A DNA stretch of 10,566 nt. Source: Methanocalculaceae archaeon. Lineage in GTDB: Archaea; Halobacteriota; Methanomicrobia; Methanomicrobiales; Methanocorpusculaceae. Below are positions 8,079 to 10,566 of the stretch, piece by piece; position 1 is the stretch's first letter; every line of letters starts with the position of its first letter. The notes beneath the pieces were generated by a model. It had not been told where the DNA came from. It saw only the letters and a program-made list of their open reading frames with translations, and ran no database searches. The stretch covers positions 1 through 10,566 of the forward strand of contig JAIRRQ010000011.1 in NCBI GenBank assembly GCA_031255895.1. Reading direction: 5' to 3'. The position numbers and the translations under genes are program-made.

Positions 8079-8816
8079 ATGAACATTACAGATGTAGTGC
8101 GTGTCGAATCCACCGCACCCTCCGCAAAAGAGATTACACTCCTAACCGGATTCCCTGGTTCCGGTTTGGTGGGCAGCATTGTATTACAATATCTAGTGGA
8201 AAATGCTGGATTTACACATTTCGGTAACATCACCAGCAAATTCTTCCCACAAATATCTCTTGCAACAAATGGCCTTGCCCAGGCACCAATGCGGCTCTAT
8301 GAAAAGGACAATATCGTCGCGATCCTTGCGGACATTCCTATCCCACCACAAATTTCCTACGAAATTTCTGCAGGACTCATCGAATGGTTTTCCGACAAAG
8401 TGGCAATAAACGATCTGGTGGTCATCGGAGGCGTTGCGACCGGCAACGACGGTGAACGCGTCTTCGGTGTTGCAACAACCCAAGATGGTCTAGAAAAGAT
8501 CAAAGATCAGGCAATCATTCTCCCGGCTTTAAGCATCACCGGCATCTCTGGAAGTATGATCATCGAAGCACAGCTCCGCGGTATTCCAGCCACTGGATTT
8601 TTGGTTGAAACAAACTTCAATGTGGATCCACGTGCAGCAATTGAAGCATTGAAAATTCTCAACACTCGCTATGGTTTTGATGTCGATACTCAACCTCTTA
8701 TGAAACAGGCAGATCAGGTTGATGCAATGATGCATCAGCTGGCAAATGATGTACTGGAACAGGAGAACACCGAACAAAAACCATTTTCTGCCGCTGAGCA
8801 GGTGATGTACGGATGA
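8079..8816 (+). CDS. PAC2 family protein (proteasome assembly chaperone-like)
   Basis: A 245-residue cytosolic protein of the PAC2 family, whose eukaryotic members help assemble the proteasome alpha ring and whose archaeal members are thought to act on the proteasome too. The fold is phosphorylase/hydrolase-like. Visible signatures: LLTGFPGSGLVGSIV (21-35), the glycine-rich N-terminal strand-loop-helix; FFPQISL (55-61); IVAILADIPIPPQISYEIS (79-97); VVIGGVATGND (114-124); FGVATTQDGL (129-138); ITGISGSMIIEAQLRGIPATGF (153-174); and DPRAAIEALKIL (183-194). The C-terminal 40 residues are helical and acidic (KQADQVDAMMHQLANDVLEQE) and may carry a peptide that docks to a partner, which is inference. 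The ATG at 8079 has no Shine-Dalgarno site but a TATA-like box 28 nt upstream. It overlaps the next gene by ATGA, so the two are translationally linked. No proteasome gene is in the window. Confidence 0.93.
   Translation: MNITDVVRVESTAPSAKEITLLTGFPGSGLVGSIVLQYLVENAGFTHFGNITSKFFPQISLATNGLAQAPMRLYEKDNIVAILADIPIPPQISYEISAGLIEWFSDKVAINDLVVIGGVATGNDGERVFGVATTQDGLEKIKDQAIILPALSITGISGSMIIEAQLRGIPATGFLVETNFNVDPRAAIEALKILNTRYGFDVDTQPLMKQADQVDAMMHQLANDVLEQENTEQKPFSAAEQVMYG
8801..8806 (+). promoter_or_regulatory. Ribosome binding site GGTGAT of the DUF473 gene
   Basis: GGTGAT lies inside the end of the PAC2 gene, six nt before ATG 8813. It is the clearest ribosome binding site in the window and supports coupled translation from the PAC2 message. 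It favours ATG 8813 over the in-frame ATG at 8822. Confidence 0.7.
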
Positions 8817-9214
8817 CTACAATGCAGATGGTAGGGTTTGCTGGAATTGCACCAGAGGTCATTATCGAATTGAAAAAAGGACGGACACGAACCTTAGAAT
8901 TCATCAATGCCCAAAATGTCATTTCGGCTGTATCTGTCAACGTAGACGATCTAATCTTCGTTTCAACTATATCACATGAAGATCTCTCTCCAGGAGATGG
9001 GGGTATCGTCGCGACCGTCACCGCCACCTCGACTATCATGCAGCGGATGTCAAGCACGGCTCCCGGCATCTATTACGAGGAGCGCGAACGCCTCTTGGTG
9101 CGCCTGCAGATGAAATTCGCTTGTACATCCCACATCCGAAAGATCCTGGAGCGAGGATACTGTCGTGTTTTAATAGTGGAAGTTGCGGAATACAGCTGTC
9201 CACGGGCAAAATAA
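8813..9214 (+). CDS. DUF473 family protein
   Basis: A 133-residue protein that fits DUF473, a family found mainly in methanogens and with no known function. Visible features: an N-terminal helix and strand (VGFAGIAPEVIIELKKGRTR), a hydrophobic strand DLIFVSTISHEDLSPGDGG (46-64) with the DLSPGDGGIVA turn, GIYYEERERLLVRLQMKF (85-102) with a conserved-looking YEERE, and a C-terminal basic helix CTSHIRKILERGYCRVLIVE. The strand-rich core with the glycine turn suggests a small barrel-like domain, but this is only a guess. No membrane segment or catalytic motif is visible. It overlaps PAC2 by four bases and has its own GGTGAT site, so the two are probably made together. A T-run follows. Confidence 0.85.
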   Translation: MTTMQMVGFAGIAPEVIIELKKGRTRTLEFINAQNVISAVSVNVDDLIFVSTISHEDLSPGDGGIVATVTATSTIMQRMSSTAPGIYYEERERLLVRLQMKFACTSHIRKILERGYCRVLIVEVAEYSCPRAK

Positions 9215-9222
9215 TCTCACAC

Positions 9223-9234
9223 TCTTTTTTTTTG
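9223..9234 (+). terminator. T-run terminator of the PAC2-DUF473 unit
   Basis: Nine consecutive T (9225-9233) begin 11 nt after the DUF473 stop, followed by a second run at 9238-9242. This is a typical archaeal terminator, and it separates the unit from the tRNA gene. Confidence 0.65.
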
Positions 9235-9246
9235 AAAATTTTTGAG

Positions 9247-9260
9247 GAAATTATATAATC
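9247..9260 (+). promoter_or_regulatory. TATA box of the tRNA-Arg gene
   Basis: GAAATTATATAATC gives a near-consensus archaeal TATA element (9251-9258) with a purine-rich BRE in front. It is centred about 39 nt before the mature tRNA 5' end, so the primary transcript would begin near 9281 with a leader of about 13 nt, to be removed by RNase P. Confidence 0.65.
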
Positions 9261-9293
9261 TGGAACCTCAAATAAGGTAAATCATTAAATCTC

Positions 9294-9368
9294 GGGCTTG
9301 TGGCTTAGCCAGGATATAGCGTCGGGCTTCTAACCCGAATATCGGGGGTTCGAATCCCTCCAGGCCCG
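9294..9368 (+). tRNA. tRNA-Arg (anticodon UCU)
   Basis: A full cloverleaf can be drawn. The acceptor stem GGGCTTG (9294-9300) pairs with CAGGCCC (9361-9367) with one G-U pair. The D arm is GCT/AGC (9303-9305 and 9318-9320). The anticodon stem TCGGG/CCCGA encloses the loop CTTCTAA with anticodon TCT at 9329-9331. The T arm is GGGGG-TTCGAAT-CCCTC (9344-9360), and the discriminator base is G (9368). The anticodon UCU reads AGA and AGG. There is no intron and CCA is not encoded; it would be added after transcription. A TATA box precedes it and a T-run follows. Confidence 0.97.
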
Positions 9369-9376
9369 TTTTTCTT
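9369..9376 (+). terminator. T-run terminator of the tRNA gene
   Basis: TTTTTCTT begins one base after the discriminator base, which is the usual termination signal for archaeal tRNA genes. Confidence 0.6.
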
Positions 9377-10439
9377 CAATATTAATTCTCATATCCAATG
9401 ATCTATTTATTTCCTTTAAGTTGATTTATGATTGTAAACAGTTTACAGAGGCAAACTGCAAAAAATGTGATCAAACCGTAATGGTTGTACTGGACTACAT
9501 CTGCATGGTGAAGTTAACATAATCCATTAAAGAATAAAATCTCATCAGCTGTGTATTTCGGTTGTCTGCTTTCAATAATATATCATAGGACATTCGGTAC
9601 CAAACAATATTCCTGCCGATACGTTAATCGTGACCACAGAACCATCCCATAACACAATCTCCAAACGTTCTGTTCCAGGATGACACAGACGTTGTTGATT
9701 TCCGTCTTAAAACCACTATCTTCGAAATTTTTCGTGCGAATTTTCGCTTTTGTTGTTGTTGTTCATGTCGCTGATATTACCATTTTTGAAAAGAACAGTC
9801 CCTGCAGCCCTCATGGATCTACAGAACAATTCAGCATTCTGTCCGAGGAATACAAATCAATTCTCGCCCTTCTGTTGAAATCCTTAAACGACCTTAACAC
9901 CCCTACAAAAATCACAGGTGAAAGCACACCCACCAATATCCAGTATATGTAACTGCTGGAGATCAGTGGATAGGTGTGAAGCGATTAAAATGTCGAAATT
10001 GTCAGAAAAGTGCAAATGCCTAAATCACATGAGTAGACTCTTAATCAACCATTTCTCCGATCAACGAACGTTGAAAAACGTAATCTCTGTCAAAGACAAG
10101 GTAGAGGATGCATTCTCCAATGCTACATTCCCGACCCCATCCGCGAATTCGCGTTTGTGGAAAATCGAAAAGTATAGAATCCTATGATTAAGAGAATCAC
10201 GAGATGGTTGCAGGATTTGCCATGCGTTTTGTTGAAATATTTGCGATCAGATTATTCACAGTCCACAATGTCATCCTTGGCATAATGAACAACATTATCT
10301 TTGCAAAAGATCGATAATACCATTCATCACTGCAAACCATTCGATGTTCGTGAACGACCCAAGGCATGCCACCGTCGAACTACTGTGAAATTTGCAAGAT
10401 CATGCGGAAAAATGACGATCGCATCGAAATTTTGGTCGC
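9376..10439. other. Gap without an intact gene; possible gene debris
   Basis: No intact gene is seen in more than 1 kb. On the minus strand a single frame from about 10242 down to 9572 alternates protein-like pieces with stops. The pieces include FADGVGNVALENASSTLSL, LDIGGCAFTCDFCRG (cysteines spaced CX3CX2C, 9928-9905) and TERLEIVLWDGSVVTINVSA (within 9706-9572). Plus-strand ORFs of 81-90 codons overlap the same DNA and have no ribosome binding sites or known motifs. Either strand could hold a decayed gene; no family can be named. Confidence 0.35.
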
Positions 10440-10458
10440 ATAAAAAAGAAAGAAATAT
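10440..10458 (-). terminator. T-rich terminator after the DRG-type GTPase gene
   Basis: The minus strand downstream of the stop reads ATTTCTTTCTTTTTTAT, a pyrimidine-rich tract with six T in a row, about 5-25 nt after the TAA. It fits archaeal termination. Confidence 0.5.
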
Positions 10459-10462
10459 TCTT

Positions 10463-10566
10463 TTAGAGTTTGGTGACAATCGTTACGATATCACCATCTT
10501 CAACCCTGTGTTGAAGACCGACTTTCGCTGCATCATGCTTCACTGACGTTCCCCAAATCTTTGCGT
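10463..10566 (-). CDS. C-terminal TGS tail of a DRG-type GTP-binding protein (partial)
   Basis: Only the last 33 codons are inside the window; the gene begins beyond the right edge on the minus strand. The frame (first full codon at 10564) reads AKIWGTSVKHDAAKVGLQH and then RVEDGDIVTIVTKL before TAA. This matches the end of the TGS domain in DRG/Rbg-type GTPases (COG1163), where the usual form is .VWG.S.KH..Q.VG..H.L.D.D.V.I..K. DRG proteins are ancient cytosolic GTPases linked to ribosomes and translation; the TGS domain probably contacts RNA or partner proteins. The G1-G5 motifs lie outside the window, so the GTPase itself is not seen. Obg/YchF-type proteins also have TGS domains, but WG.S.KH fits DRG best. 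Confidence 0.8.
   Translation of the reverse strand, partial: AKIWGTSVKHDAAKVGLQHRVEDGDIVTIVTKL

Noticed and set aside
9680..10187. Two overlapping plus-strand ORFs of about 90 codons
   Set aside because: No ribosome binding site, promoter or known domain; the opposite strand is equally protein-like, so neither can be called a gene.
10301..10546. Plus-strand ORF of 81 codons
   Set aside because: It runs antisense through the DRG TGS tail and its terminator.
1..10566. CRISPR array or defence cassette
   Set aside because: No regularly spaced repeats, no cas-like genes and no nuclease-toxin pairs were seen; the only PIN domain is part of a large conserved housekeeping protein, not a VapBC pair.

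Overview
The window most likely comes from the chromosome of a methanogenic archaeon, probably Methanomicrobiales and possibly Methanocorpusculum-like. The evidence is an archaeal-type leucyl-tRNA synthetase, a PIN-ATPase-KH protein (COG1855), a PAC2-family protein followed by a DUF473 protein, a DUF5611-like protein, a GTPase with a DRG-type TGS tail, AT-rich TATA elements upstream of genes, T-run terminators, and a tRNA gene without an encoded CCA. The genus is inference; no search could be run.

Layout: 1-386 holds no intact gene. 393-785 (-) is a small HEAT-repeat protein. 807-2439 is AT-rich and lacks an intact gene, but on the minus strand at about 1175-1467 it carries a broken DDE transposase, seen as two adjacent reading frames that together give an integrase-core signature. 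2440-4455 (+) encodes the PIN-ATPase-KH protein, and 4495-7293 (+) encodes leuS about 40 bp downstream, probably in the same transcript. A T-run ends leuS, and a facing T-run ends a minus-strand transcript. 7634-7978 (-) is the DUF5611-like gene, with a doubtful small hydrophobic ORF after it. A 100-bp divergent promoter region separates it from the two-gene PAC2-DUF473 unit (8079-9214, +, ATGA overlap). A tRNA-Arg(UCU) gene lies at 9294-9368 with its own TATA box. 9369-10462 lacks an intact gene. The last 104 bases hold the C-terminal TGS tail of a DRG-type GTPase on the minus strand; its start lies beyond the window.

Together the intact genes are mostly translation and protein or RNA quality-control functions: tRNA charging, a translation-associated GTPase, a putative RNA-binding ATPase and a proteasome-chaperone-like protein. 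More than a quarter of the window has no intact gene, and what is there looks like gene and insertion-sequence debris. Such low coding density is unusual for a free-living archaeon and would fit a genome under relaxed selection, for example host-associated.

Two other points stand out. First, genes that open a transcript have a TATA-like box about 24-30 nt before the ATG and no ribosome binding site, while downstream genes in a unit have GGTG-type sites, which suggests leaderless translation of first genes. Second, the PIN domain has Asn where the family normally has an acidic active-site residue. I did not find a convincing novel defence or mobile system.
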